Assembly: GCA_900544295.1 (NCBI GenBank)
Contig: UQUO01000005.1
Span: forward strand, 1-64,000
Source: an uncultured Eubacteriales bacterium
Lineage (GTDB): Bacteria > Bacillota > Clostridia > Oscillospirales > Oscillospiraceae
Length of the DNA: 64,000 bases
Direction of reading: 5' to 3'
A model generated the notes under the pieces. The model was not told where the DNA came from, did no database searches, and saw nothing but the letters and a program-made list of their open reading frames with translations. Shown one piece after another: positions 47,678-56,599 of this stretch. Each line of letters starts with the position of its first letter. Within the stretch, counting starts at the first letter, position 1. A program made the translations under genes and the position numbers.

Positions 47678-49657
47678 ATGAACTTTACCGAAATCCTCGA
47701 AAAGTCTGTCGGGAGGCGATATAGCTGCTCCGGCGTCTGTGCCGGGCCGGCCAGCGGTCCCGGCGGCTCTGACGAGCTTGGACTTGAGATAGTCTTTATA
47801 GTAAGGCTCATCGTATCCTGTGCCGCGTTTGCGGTGTCCCTGCTCGTTTCGTCTATCCCGGCGCCCTGGCCGGTAGTACTGCTTATACTCGCTGTGCTTA
47901 TAGCGGGCTGGGACATCGCCGCGGGGGCTGTGTTGAGCATCCTCAAGGGACGCTATCTGGATAAAACGGTCCTCGTCACGCTCTCGGTCGTACTTGCGCT
48001 CATCTTCGGCTTCTCAGTTGAGGGAACGGCGCTGGTGCTGCTGTATCAAATCGGCTGCATCTTCGTCGAGTATGCGTACATAAGGACCTATCGCTCCGTG
48101 CTCGATGAAATACATTGCGAGCCGGACGACGCCCGCGTTTTCAGCGACGGGGAGGAGAGCATAGTCCCTGCGAACAGCGTTGAGGTGGGAGACACCATCA
48201 TCATCCTGCCCGGCGAGCGCGTCCCCTGCGACTGCATCGTGCTTGAGGGTACATCCAGCCTTGACAAATCCCCACTCGGGGATTACTCCGGCGCAGTCAT
48301 GGTGAAGGAAGGGGACGAGATACTCTCAGGCTGCATAAACCGCGAGGGCCAGCTCCGCTGCGAAGTCACGTCCACATCGACCGATTCTGCCGCCGCAGCG
48401 CTCTATTCTGCGGTGGAGAACGGCGCGAAGAGGGGAGACGTTGTACCAGGCACCTTCGCCTGGATACAGACCTATCTTACGCCCATCATAACCGTCGCCG
48501 CCATCCTCGTGCTGGTGCTGCTGCCGCTCATCTTTGACATTCCCATTGATGAAGCCGTCCGCCGCGCCGCTATGCTGCTGGTGCTGGCGAGCCCCTGCGC
48601 GCTCAATGTGGCAATGCCGCTCATCCGGCTGTGCGCCATGTGCGGCGCCGCGAAAAACGGCGTGCTCTATGACGGCTGCAGCGCCATGGACAGCGCAGCC
48701 TCCGTCGGCACCGTCGCCTTTGACAAGGCCGGCACCCTCAGCGAGGGCAGCCCCAAGGTCACGGCGATAAAGTCCGAGCGTATGGAGCCGGAAGTCCTGC
48801 TCAAAATCGCCGCGCACGCTCTGGCCTATTCCAACACGCCTCAGGCGCGCTCCGTCATCGCCTGCTATGGCGACACCATCTACATAGACCTCATTGAAAA
48901 CTTCGTCGAGATCCCCGGCAGCGGGGTGGAGGTCAAGGTGGACGGTATACGCATCTGCGTGGGCAGCCGCGACCTCATGATGATAAAGGGCGTCTCCGTC
49001 CCCGAGGCGGACGTCACGGACGACTACTCCTATTATATCTCCATCGGCGACGAATACGCGGGCCGCATAGTCATGGCGGATGCCCTGCGCGCCGACGCCG
49101 CCAAGGGCGTGGCCGAGCTGCGTGCCTGCGGCATGGATGGCATTATCATGTTCACGGACGAGAGCCGCGACGCAGCGGCCCGCGCTGCCTCGGCACTCAG
49201 CATCTCCGAATACTACTCCGAGTGCGACAGGGAGAAGATGCGTGGCACACTGGCCGACATAAAGCAGGGCTGCGTGCGCGGCCGCCTGCTCGCCTTCGTC
49301 GGCAGCGGCGAGGTCTTCGGAGGCTCGCACAGCGCCGCGGACGTGGATATTGCCATGACCGGCGTTGAGGCGCTGACTATGCCCGTCGGCACCGACATCA
49401 CCATCTTCGGCGGCAGCGTGGACAAGGTTTCCCAGGCAATAGCCGTCTCGCGCTATGCAAGGATGCTATCAACCGCCGTTGTAGGCGGGGCCGCCCTTGT
49501 AAAGCTTGTGCTCATAGTCATAGCGGCGCTCGGCTTCTCGACGCTGTGGTTCTCCGTGTTCCTGGACGCTATCGCCACCGTGGGCGCCTCGCTTGTCTCC
49601 ATCCTCGCCTTTGGCGGTGAGATAAGGCAGCCCAATGGCAAGCACGAGGCAAAGTGA
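47678..49657 (+). CDS. P1B-type ATPase homologue with degenerate catalytic motifs
   Basis: A 659-residue intact frame with the full P-type ATPase layout: membrane helices, actuator, SPC motif in helix 4 (S305-P306-C307), phosphorylation and nucleotide domains, and terminal helices. The key motifs are altered. DKTGT reads DKAGT (D349). The actuator TGES region reads LDKSPLGDYS. The nucleotide-domain SEHPLA reads SNTPQA. The TGD hinge reads TDES. GDGxND reads GSGEVF (542-547). Only the phospho-acceptor Asp clearly survives. No N-terminal metal-binding domain. It is probably a pseudoenzyme: a metal or other sensor, or a passive membrane partner. Confidence 0.85.
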   Translation: MNFTEILEKSVGRRYSCSGVCAGPASGPGGSDELGLEIVFIVRLIVSCAAFAVSLLVSSIPAPWPVVLLILAVLIAGWDIAAGAVLSILKGRYLDKTVLVTLSVVLALIFGFSVEGTALVLLYQIGCIFVEYAYIRTYRSVLDEIHCEPDDARVFSDGEESIVPANSVEVGDTIIILPGERVPCDCIVLEGTSSLDKSPLGDYSGAVMVKEGDEILSGCINREGQLRCEVTSTSTDSAAAALYSAVENGAKRGDVVPGTFAWIQTYLTPIITVAAILVLVLLPLIFDIPIDEAVRRAAMLLVLASPCALNVAMPLIRLCAMCGAAKNGVLYDGCSAMDSAASVGTVAFDKAGTLSEGSPKVTAIKSERMEPEVLLKIAAHALAYSNTPQARSVIACYGDTIYIDLIENFVEIPGSGVEVKVDGIRICVGSRDLMMIKGVSVPEADVTDDYSYYISIGDEYAGRIVMADALRADAAKGVAELRACGMDGIIMFTDESRDAAARAASALSISEYYSECDREKMRGTLADIKQGCVRGRLLAFVGSGEVFGGSHSAADVDIAMTGVEALTMPVGTDITIFGGSVDKVSQAIAVSRYARMLSTAVVGGAALVKLVLIVIAALGFSTLWFSVFLDAIATVGASLVSILAFGGEIRQPNGKHEAK

Positions 49658-49658
49658 T

Positions 49659-49895
49659 ATGAAGTGCGCGATCTGCGGCGGCGAGCTTGTGGAAGGCGCG
49701 CTGTGTTCCACCTATGCCATTTGGTTTTACCCGCTGGGAGCCGACGGCAAGCCTGGTTATGACGGCAGGTTCCGCCTGCGCAGGACCGAAGAGGGCTTTT
49801 GGTCCGACTTTTTCACGGTCGCCAAGGCCCGCGCACAATACTGCCCGTCATGCAAAATGGTATTTGCCCCGGTGGTCCGGACAGATGAAGATTAA
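49659..49895 (+). CDS. Small zinc-ribbon protein
   Basis: A 78-residue protein with two CxxC pairs, CAICGG near the start and CPSC near residue 63, which probably bind one zinc. It starts at ATG 49659, one base after the ATPase-homologue stop. Function is not known; the tight spacing suggests it is expressed with the ATPase homologue. Confidence 0.75.
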   Translation: MKCAICGGELVEGALCSTYAIWFYPLGADGKPGYDGRFRLRRTEEGFWSDFFTVAKARAQYCPSCKMVFAPVVRTDED

Positions 49896-49903
49896 ACAAG
49901 GCA

Positions 49904-49932
49904 AACGGCACGGCCCAATGGGCCGTGCCGTT
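49904..49932. terminator. Terminator between zinc-ribbon gene and DHHW operon
   Basis: A 13-bp perfect stem (AACGGCACGGCCC with GGGCCGTGCCGTT) around a 3-base loop. T-rich bases follow on both strands (ATTCTAAT; TTGCCTTGTTT), so it can serve both converging units. Confidence 0.8.
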
Positions 49933-49965
49933 ATTCTAATATTAACTTTCACTGACAGCGAGTGT

Positions 49966-51090
49966 TTACCTGCTGAGCGGGAAGATGTTCGAGTCCGTGC
50001 TGAAGTTCGAGACGCTGTAACAGACGAGGACGCTGTCAAAATCGTTCTGCTCGATGTACGATTTGAGGCTGGCGCGGTAGTAGCGCAGGTCGAGGACATG
50101 TATCTCGGAAAAGTCGTCGAGCAGGAGAGGGAGGAGGCTGTCCGTGTAGCTGTCGCGGATAATGAGCAGACTGGGCTTGCCCTCAGTGCCGGTGACGATC
50201 TCATGCAGGGGGCAGTTGCCGCCCATAAAGGTGGAGTACTTGTCCTTTTTCTCAAGGAAGCTGAAGTCATAGAGCTTGCCCTCGACGGGGCTGCCCTCGG
50301 GGTAGCTCGTGACCTTGAGACCCTCGGGCTCGTTCACGAAAATCTCCATCGTGTCCGGCCCGACCCAGGAAAAGCCGGAGGAAGACCAGGTCGTGCCGTA
50401 AAACTCCTCAGAGATCACGTGCCTGTCGGCGTAGGAGTCGAGGGCAGGGCAGTCAAAGCCCATGCTCTCGGCCAGGGCGGAAAAGCCATAATATGCGCCG
50501 AGGCTCGTCCAGTGGTGGTCGGTGCGGTAGAAGATGTACTCGTCCGTGTGCGCGCCGAGGGCTGAGTACATGTCCACATTCGTCGCGTTCGACTGCGCGT
50601 AGCAGTAGTCGATTACCTCTTTTTCGCTGTCATTGGGGGCATTTTTCGGCAAAAGCGAGGCGTAGAGGTCGGATTTATCGGGAATCAGCGCGAAATAGAC
50701 CTGCGCGTCCGTGTTCTCGACCAGGGCGTTGAGCGCGGACATGTTGGCGTCGAGCGCCGAGCTTTCCGGCCTCTCGTAGCCCTCTATGAGCGTGCCGTTC
50801 TCGCAGAGATGCACGTCGTTGTTCTCCTGCTTGCCCAGAGCCAGCTCACTGGCAGCCTTGAGGGTTATCCACTCGTCGCGGAAGGTGAACTGGTCTGTGG
50901 TGTAGGTCTCAAATTTCGAGGTGTAGTCGCCGAAAAAGAGGCTCTTGAAGCTGAATTCCGGCTTCATTTGCAGATAGCGGTTCTCCTGCTCGGAAAACTG
51001 CCGGTCGGGCAGCACGAGGTTCAGGATGAAGAACACGCCGATGAAGGCGAGGAAGATGAGGGCCTCGGCCCAAAGCGCTTTTTTGCTCAT
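49966..51090 (-). CDS. DHHW family (AlgX/AlgJ-like) extracytoplasmic protein
   Basis: A 374-residue protein with an N-terminal membrane anchor (residues 7-27) and an SGNH-like hydrolase domain. The diagnostic motif FYRTDHHWT is present, and RDSYTDSLLPLL carries the probable catalytic Ser and Asp. Such proteins act with MBOAT acyltransferases to transfer acyl groups to cell-surface polymers. The ATG at 51090 follows AAAGGAGGG and is preferred to an upstream start. It ends the operon with MBOAT and DUF4358 genes. Confidence 0.88.
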   Translation of the reverse strand: MSKKALWAEALIFLAFIGVFFILNLVLPDRQFSEQENRYLQMKPEFSFKSLFFGDYTSKFETYTTDQFTFRDEWITLKAASELALGKQENNDVHLCENGTLIEGYERPESSALDANMSALNALVENTDAQVYFALIPDKSDLYASLLPKNAPNDSEKEVIDYCYAQSNATNVDMYSALGAHTDEYIFYRTDHHWTSLGAYYGFSALAESMGFDCPALDSYADRHVISEEFYGTTWSSSGFSWVGPDTMEIFVNEPEGLKVTSYPEGSPVEGKLYDFSFLEKKDKYSTFMGGNCPLHEIVTGTEGKPSLLIIRDSYTDSLLPLLLDDFSEIHVLDLRYYRASLKSYIEQNDFDSVLVCYSVSNFSTDSNIFPLSR

Positions 51091-51103
51091 GTCAGGCCCT
51101 CCT

Positions 51104-52501
51104 TTAGAAGTTGAAGTAGATGAACGGATTGTAGGTCGCGTCCACAAGGTAAGCCGTGCAGATGACCAGCGCGAGCACTATGAGCGCAGGCGCTGCAAAG
51201 CGCCTGGCCTTGGCCGGGAGCTTGCCAAAAAGCTTGCTGCCCAGCGGCGTGGATGCGACGATGGAAATGACAAAGGTTATGGCGTAGCTGCTGAGGTAAT
51301 AGACGTCCGCAGACGTGGCGAACTCTGAAGCGCCAAAGCCGAGCATCGCGCTTGTATAGGTGCCGATGGCGCCCAGGCTGTCCAGCTGGAAGATGACCCA
51401 GCCGAACATGACGATGATAATGGTATAAATATGCCCGAAAACGCGGCTTTTCTCCAGCGCCCGGAGGAAAAACAGCTTTTCAAACATGAGAAATACCGCG
51501 TAATAAAGGCCCCAGAGCAGGAAAGTCCAGTTTGCGCCGTGCCAAATGCCGGTCAGAGCCCAGACCACGAAGATGTTGAAAAGCTGCCTGCCGCGTCCGC
51601 AGCGGTTGCCGCCGATGGGGATGTACACATAATCGCGGAACCAGGTGCCGAGCGACATGTGCCAGCGCCTCCAGAATTCCGTCACGCTGGTGGAGATGTA
51701 TGGGTAGTTGAAGTTTTCCTTGAACTCGAAACCTATCATCCGCCCGAGGCCGATGGCCATGTCGGAATAGCCGGAGAAGTCAAAGTAGATCTGCAGCGTG
51801 AAGGCCGCAATGCCTAGCCAGGAGCCGAGGAAGGTGAGCTCCCCGGGCCCCATAGCGGCGTAGTAGTCCCAGAGCTTGCCGAGGCTGTTGGCTATGAGCA
51901 CCTTCTTAGCCACACCCACCATAAAGCGCTCGACGCCGGAGGAGAACTGGTCGATGCTGCTTGCCCGGAAGCCCAGCTGGTCGGCCACGTCCTTGTAGCG
52001 CACGATGGGACCGGCGATGAGCTGAGGAAAGAGCGCGACGAAAGTACCGAAGCTGACAAAGTTGCGCTGTACGTCCGCATCGCCGCGGTAGACGTCGATG
52101 GGGTAGCTCATGGTCTGGAAGGTGTAGAAGGAGATGCCGATGGGCAGGGCTATACCCAGGGGCTTGATGTCCAGGAAGGGCAGCAGGCTCAGCGTCTCTG
52201 CGATGAGGTCGTAATACTTGAAAAAGCCGAGCAGGGCAAGATTTATCACAACGTTCAAAACGAGGACAGTCTTGGCCTTTTTCTGCTGCGTCAGGCGCCA
52301 GCGGCCTATCAGCATACCATTAATATAGTTTACGGTAATGGAAAACAGCATGAGGACGATGAAAACCGGCTCGCCCCAGCCGTAAAACACCAGGTTTGCA
52401 ACAAAAAGTATTGGGTTGCGCCACCTGACCGGGGCGATGTAATACAGCGCCAGCACCACGGGCAGGTATATGAACATAAATAGTATGCTGGAAAAGACCA
52501 T
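51104..52501 (-). CDS. MBOAT family O-acyltransferase
   Basis: An integral-membrane O-acyltransferase of the AlgI/DltB family, 465 residues with about eleven hydrophobic helices. The MBOAT active-site His is in TGIWHGANWTFLLWG, and RRWHMSLGTWFRDYVYIP holds the conserved second motif. It would pass an acyl group (often acetyl) across the membrane to the DHHW partner encoded 13 bases downstream. The acceptor polymer is unknown. Confidence 0.92.
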   Translation of the reverse strand: MVFSSILFMFIYLPVVLALYYIAPVRWRNPILFVANLVFYGWGEPVFIVLMLFSITVNYINGMLIGRWRLTQQKKAKTVLVLNVVINLALLGFFKYYDLIAETLSLLPFLDIKPLGIALPIGISFYTFQTMSYPIDVYRGDADVQRNFVSFGTFVALFPQLIAGPIVRYKDVADQLGFRASSIDQFSSGVERFMVGVAKKVLIANSLGKLWDYYAAMGPGELTFLGSWLGIAAFTLQIYFDFSGYSDMAIGLGRMIGFEFKENFNYPYISTSVTEFWRRWHMSLGTWFRDYVYIPIGGNRCGRGRQLFNIFVVWALTGIWHGANWTFLLWGLYYAVFLMFEKLFFLRALEKSRVFGHIYTIIIVMFGWVIFQLDSLGAIGTYTSAMLGFGASEFATSADVYYLSSYAITFVISIVASTPLGSKLFGKLPAKARRFAAPALIVLALVICTAYLVDATYNPFIYFNF

Positions 52502-52529
52502 CAGCGGTTACCCTCCGGCAGTCAGATTT

Positions 52530-53312
52530 TTAAGCAAAGAGCGCGTAGAAACTGTCAGCGATGTCGGACGCGTTCTGGTGGGCGACGAGCATGAGATAGT
52601 TGCCGGAGACGCAGATCTCGGCGCTCTCCCAGAGCGCCACACTCTCGGGATACCACGCGCCGCCGTCTACCTGGGCCTGCTTGCGCGCCTCAAGTATGGC
52701 CTGAACAGTGGCCACGTCGTCGGAATTCTCACACTGAATGAGAACGATCTCATTGGCAGAGGCAGTTATCATGGCCATCTTGGCAATGAGCTGGAGCGTG
52801 GAAACGGCGGTCAGGCCGGGATAGAAGTTGTCCAGGACGGTGCTGTCCATGTCGGTGAGGGAGGAAAACTCGTAAGTAGAGGTAACGGTGGTGTAAAACG
52901 CGCCCAAATCGACGCTGCCGTCCTCGGAACCGCCCTCAGCAGGCTCGGAAGGCTGGGCGGAGGGGTCGCTCGGGGTCTCGCTGGGTGCAGCGGGAGTTTC
53001 AGAGGGCGCAGCGGGCGTCTCGCTCGGCTGTTCCGGGGTAGGAGTCGGCGCGGTAGTGGGGGCTGGAGTGGGGGTGGGCTGCACCGTCTGCTCCGGCGTG
53101 GGCTCGGGGCTGGGCTCTTCGGTCTGCTCCGGGCTGGGACTGGGGCTATGGCTGGCCTCAGGGGTCTCGGTCGGCGCAGCGCTGGAAGCGATGTCGCCTA
53201 TGACCTCGTCGCTGGGGCTGGCGCCATCCTCGGCGGAGCTGCCGCAGGCCGCAAGCGCAGCAAGCATGAGCACGGAAAGGGTGAGGGCAAGAATACGTTT
53301 GGATGTCTTCAT
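52530..53312 (-). CDS. DUF4358-type lipoprotein with Pro/Ser/Thr-rich linker
   Basis: A 260-residue lipoprotein. Signal peptide and lipobox (LAALAAC) end near residue 23, a low-complexity linker of Pro, Thr, Ser and Glu fills about 40-135, and a C-terminal globular domain resembles DUF4358. The linker includes near-repeats of SETPAAP, which could vary in length. It heads the MBOAT-DHHW operon and may sit beside the acyltransferase on the cell surface. Confidence 0.8.
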   Translation of the reverse strand: MKTSKRILALTLSVLMLAALAACGSSAEDGASPSDEVIGDIASSAAPTETPEASHSPSPSPEQTEEPSPEPTPEQTVQPTPTPAPTTAPTPTPEQPSETPAAPSETPAAPSETPSDPSAQPSEPAEGGSEDGSVDLGAFYTTVTSTYEFSSLTDMDSTVLDNFYPGLTAVSTLQLIAKMAMITASANEIVLIQCENSDDVATVQAILEARKQAQVDGGAWYPESVALWESAEICVSGNYLMLVAHQNASDIADSFYALFA

Positions 53313-53360
53313 CTTTTTTCTCTCCTAAGCTGTAAAGTTGGTCACGCAATGCCAACAGAC

Positions 53361-53438
53361 GAAAAATCCCCGGAAAAGTTCTATAAAATTCTGCGGAATT
53401 TTTTGTGCAAAACGGTTTATTCCTTCTTTTCGGGGATA
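53361..53438 (-). terminator. Composite terminator after the tyrosine recombinase gene
   Basis: CTTTTCGGGGAT (53426-53437, inside the recombinase 3' end) can pair with ATCCCCGGAAAAG (53366-53378) with one bulged base. A smaller hairpin AAAATTC/GAATTTT (53385-53402) lies inside, and TTTTTC follows on the minus strand. The outer arm thus overlaps coding sequence. Confidence 0.6.
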
Positions 53439-54421
53439 TAACTGCTCAGAGGGTTGGCCTCAGCTGCAATGTGGAGCTCCGAGTTGTCTACGTGCGTGTA
53501 TATCTGCGTCGTGTTCAGGTGCTCGTGGCCCAGGACCTCCTGTACGGTGCGCACATCCACGCCGTTTTGGATCATCAGGGTCGCAGCCGTGTGCCGCAGC
53601 TTGTGGGAGGAGTATTTGCTGGGGTCAAGCCCGGCCTTCAGGATGGTCTTTTTCACCATGGCGTGTACGCTCTCGCGCCCCATACGCTGGCGGCGGTTGG
53701 AGACGAAAAAGGCTTTCTCCGTGCTGCCCACCATCTGTGCGCGCACAGGCTTATAAGCCTCGACTGCAGCCTGACAGGCTTCGTTGAGGTAAACAATGCG
53801 CTCCTTGCTGCCCTTGCCAAGAACACGGAGGCTGTCCTCGCGTACATCCCCAACATTTAGTCCTACTATCTCCGATATACGCAGCCCACAGTTGAGAAAC
53901 AGACATATTATACAGTAATCGCGCTCTCTGTTCACACCATCTACGGCGTCCAGCAGGCGGCGCGATTCCTCAAGCGTCAAGTAGCGGGGGAGAGTCTTGG
54001 TCGTCTTTGGCGTGTCAAGCCCCTCGACGGGGTTTACATCCAGCTGCTTGGTCTTGATGGTCAGATATTTGTAAAAGCTGCGAATCGTGGCGATTTTTCT
54101 GGCGCGCGAAGAGGCCAGCAAACCGTGTTCCGGCTCGCGGCTGCGCTCGTTCTTGACCTTGTCGCGGGAGAGAAAGGCCATGTAGTCGTAGACATCGTTA
54201 AGCGTAACGGAGGCGATAAAGTCCAGGTCGATGTCCTTAATTGAAATCTCGTCCAGCTCGGTAGAGCGCGGAACGAGACCGCGTTCAATTTTAAGGTAAC
54301 GGAAAAAATTCCGCAGATCCAGAAAGTATTCGTCAACGGTAGCGCGCGAATGGCCCTTGATTGTTTCGTGATAGCTAAGAAAATCCCGGAGTACAGCCGG
54401 CGCCTCGCTGCGGTAGTCCAA
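53417..54421 (-). CDS. Tyrosine recombinase, XerC/XerD-like
   Basis: A 334-residue site-specific recombinase. An N-terminal SAM-like core-binding domain precedes the catalytic domain. The catalytic residues are in place: Arg in CGLRISE, Lys in GKGSKER, His/Arg in HKLRHTAA, His in LGHEHLNTTQ and nucleophilic Tyr in QIYTHVD. The start is TTG after GGAGGTG. No phage or integrative-element genes surround it, so a chromosomal Xer role is more likely than a mobile one. Confidence 0.88.
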   Translation of the reverse strand: MDYRSEAPAVLRDFLSYHETIKGHSRATVDEYFLDLRNFFRYLKIERGLVPRSTELDEISIKDIDLDFIASVTLNDVYDYMAFLSRDKVKNERSREPEHGLLASSRARKIATIRSFYKYLTIKTKQLDVNPVEGLDTPKTTKTLPRYLTLEESRRLLDAVDGVNRERDYCIICLFLNCGLRISEIVGLNVGDVREDSLRVLGKGSKERIVYLNEACQAAVEAYKPVRAQMVGSTEKAFFVSNRRQRMGRESVHAMVKKTILKAGLDPSKYSSHKLRHTAATLMIQNGVDVRTVQEVLGHEHLNTTQIYTHVDNSELHIAAEANPLSSYIPEKKE

Positions 54422-54490
54422 AACGCTTCACCTCCAGCTACCTTATTGTAAGGCAAGGGGAGCAAATTGTAAACCGTCTAATTACACATA

Positions 54491-54556
54491 AAATTAAACA
54501 AAATAAAAATTTTGTTTAATTTAGGGGAGTCCAAAAGCGTCCCGGAAGTCTTCCGG
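54491..54556. repeat. Perfect AT-rich palindrome and adjacent GC-rich palindrome
   Basis: AAATTAAACAAAAT (54491-54504) and its exact complement (54509-54522) flank four As. Close by, CCGGAAG-T-CTTCCGG (54542-54556) is also perfect. They lie between the recombinase and the epimerase gene. The GC-rich one, with TTTTGG beyond it on the minus strand, could end the epimerase transcript; the AT-rich one may be an operator. Confidence 0.55.
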
Positions 54557-54571
54557 CCTCCGGGTAAGCTC

Positions 54572-55660
54572 TTATATAATGTATTTGAGCCCGTCGATAC
54601 CCGTGATGCCCAGGCCTGGCGCTTCCGTAAGGCTGATTGTGCTGCCCTCAAAAATTGCGCCGCCCTCGACCGGGTCCTCGCTGCACAGCGCCGGCCCGTC
54701 CAAATCTATGCGCGTTATCGCGCTCCGCGCGCATGCCAGATGTGCCGCCGCCGTCACGCTGACCTTGGCCTCCAACATACAGCCCATCATGCACTCCACA
54801 CTGTAGACCTCAGCTGCCGAGACTATCCTCAGCGCGTTTGTCAGCCCGCCGCACTTCATCAGCTTGATGTTCACCATGTCCGCCGCGCGCTCCTGCATTA
54901 TGCGCAGCGCGTCCCGCGGCGAAAACACGCTCTCGTCAGCCAGCACAGGCACCGGCGAGTTAGCCGTTACAAACTTTAGTCCTTCGAGGTCGTGAGCTTT
55001 CACCGGCTGCTCGACCAGCTCGATATCAAGCCCGGCGTCCTGCATACGGTTCAGCAGCCGTACTGCCTGTTTGGGTGTCCAGGCCTGGTTGGCGTCGATG
55101 CGGATTTTGGCGGTTTTCGCCGCCCCACGCACGGCCGCCAGGCGCGCAAAATCGAGTTCAGGGTCAATGCCAACCTTGATTTTTAAAACATTATAACCGT
55201 TATTAACGCCATATTCGGCGTCTTTCGCCATGATATCGGGACTATTCACGCTGATAGTGAGGTCCGTCTCCAGCCTCGGCGTCCCACCGCCGAGCAGCTT
55301 GTACAGCGGCAGCCCGCAGTATTGCGCGTAGAGGTCCCAGAGCGCGATGTCCGCCGCAGCTTTGGCGCTGGGGTTGCCGACCATGGCCTCCTGCACCTCG
55401 TCCAGCAGCGCGCGAAATTCTTCAATGTCCCTCCCGACGAGCCTGGGGCAAATGCAGTCTCTCAGGGCAGCTATCAGGGAATCCAGCGTCTCGCCTGTTA
55501 TGGCCGCTGTCGGCGGGGCCTCCCCCCTGCCCGTCCGCCCGTCCAAGGTCTGCAGCTCCACCACAACATCCTCAAGCCTGCGCACCTCGCGCAGGGCCGT
55601 CCTGAACGGCACTCTCAGCCCGGCAGAGAGCAGGCCGATACGAAAACCCGTGATTTTCAA
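54572..55660 (-). CDS. L-Ala-D/L-Glu epimerase (enolase superfamily)
   Basis: A muconate-lactonizing/mandelate racemase-type enzyme of 362 residues. General bases and metal ligands are present: Lys-x-Lys in LKIKVG near residue 164, Asp in RIDANQAW, Glu in LVEQPV, Asp in LADES and Lys in NIKLMKCGG. The pattern fits dipeptide epimerases that turn L-Ala-D-Glu from murein into L-Ala-L-Glu. It follows the RpiR gene and neighbours nagZ/murQ-like genes, which strongly supports a murein-recycling role. Confidence 0.88.
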   Translation of the reverse strand: MKITGFRIGLLSAGLRVPFRTALREVRRLEDVVVELQTLDGRTGRGEAPPTAAITGETLDSLIAALRDCICPRLVGRDIEEFRALLDEVQEAMVGNPSAKAAADIALWDLYAQYCGLPLYKLLGGGTPRLETDLTISVNSPDIMAKDAEYGVNNGYNVLKIKVGIDPELDFARLAAVRGAAKTAKIRIDANQAWTPKQAVRLLNRMQDAGLDIELVEQPVKAHDLEGLKFVTANSPVPVLADESVFSPRDALRIMQERAADMVNIKLMKCGGLTNALRIVSAAEVYSVECMMGCMLEAKVSVTAAAHLACARSAITRIDLDGPALCSEDPVEGGAIFEGSTISLTEAPGLGITGIDGLKYII

Positions 55661-55672
55661 GGCCGCCCCCCT

Positions 55673-56533
55673 TCAAGCGTGGTGCTTGCTGCACTGAGAA
55701 TAGCTCTCCGCAAGCGGCTTTGCCACGGTGGAGTAGTTTTTGTTGCAGAGCGTTGTGAAGAGCACGTCCACGACAAAGAGGGCCGCAAGGCGGCTGCTGG
55801 TAGCGCCGCTGCGGAATTGCAGTTCAGGAGAGGACGTGGGCAGCACAAAGTCCGCCAGCTCCGAGAGCTGGTTCGCGCCGTACTTCGTGACGGCGACGAC
55901 GCAGGCCCCGCGCTCCCTGGCTGCGCGCGCAAGTTCGAGTATCTCAGTGGTGTTGCCGGAGTTGGAAAAGAGTATCGCCACGTCGCTGGGCTTGGCGGCC
56001 GTGATATAGGTGAGCTGCACGTGCAGGTCGGTACAAAAAACCGCGTTCACATCAACACGCAGCAGCTTGTAGTAGAGGTCGTTGGCCACAAGGCCGGATG
56101 CTCCCACGCCAAAGAGCCGCACCGTGTCAGCCGCCGCGATTTTTGCAGCTACCTCCTCGATGACGGACGCATCCTGAATTTGCGCCGTGCTGCGTATGGC
56201 CTCAAGCGAGCCGGCCTCGATACCGCTGATGATGCCGTCCACGCTGGAGTAGGTGCGCGTGTCCAAAAAATCCATGCTTGGCGCGGAGACCTCCGCGCGC
56301 TGCTGGCTGAGCTGGAAGAACAGGTTTTTCTTCATGTCCTTCAATCCGGAAAAGCCCAGCGCCTTGCAGAAGCGCACCCACATGACCTGGCTGACTCCGC
56401 TCTTCTCCGCAAGAACGGCAATGGGGTCGTCAAAAACCGAACCGAGATTCTGAAGAAAATACCAGGCCACCTTCTGTTCTGCGGGGCTCAGCTCGTCGTA
56501 AATGCTCCTTGTTTTGATTTCTATGTCCGTCAT
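55673..56533 (-). CDS. RpiR/MurR family regulator
   Basis: A 286-residue regulator with an N-terminal RpiR helix-turn-helix (AVLAEKSGVSQVMWVRFCKALG, shown in part) and a C-terminal SIS sugar-phosphate domain (VRLFGVGASGLVANDL). MurR-type members sense MurNAc 6-phosphate, the substrate of MurQ, which is encoded in the same locus. It starts about 66 bases after the acyltransferase gene. Confidence 0.9.
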   Translation of the reverse strand: MTDIEIKTRSIYDELSPAEQKVAWYFLQNLGSVFDDPIAVLAEKSGVSQVMWVRFCKALGFSGLKDMKKNLFFQLSQQRAEVSAPSMDFLDTRTYSSVDGIISGIEAGSLEAIRSTAQIQDASVIEEVAAKIAAADTVRLFGVGASGLVANDLYYKLLRVDVNAVFCTDLHVQLTYITAAKPSDVAILFSNSGNTTEILELARAARERGACVVAVTKYGANQLSELADFVLPTSSPELQFRSGATSSRLAALFVVDVLFTTLCNKNYSTVAKPLAESYSQCSKHHA

Positions 56534-56599
56534 GTAAACCCTCCGACGCCATTATAGACACAGTATAACACACGAACTAAAAAGCGGAAAGTTTCTTTC

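Noticed and set aside
52950..53150. Tandem repeats in the DUF4358 lipoprotein as a separate repeat array
   Set aside because: The periodicity is simply the Pro/Ser/Thr-coding linker of the gene and does not extend outside it.
53417..54421. Prophage or integrative element marked by the tyrosine recombinase
   Set aside because: No phage, conjugation or attachment-site features flank it, and neighbouring genes are ordinary chromosomal functions.
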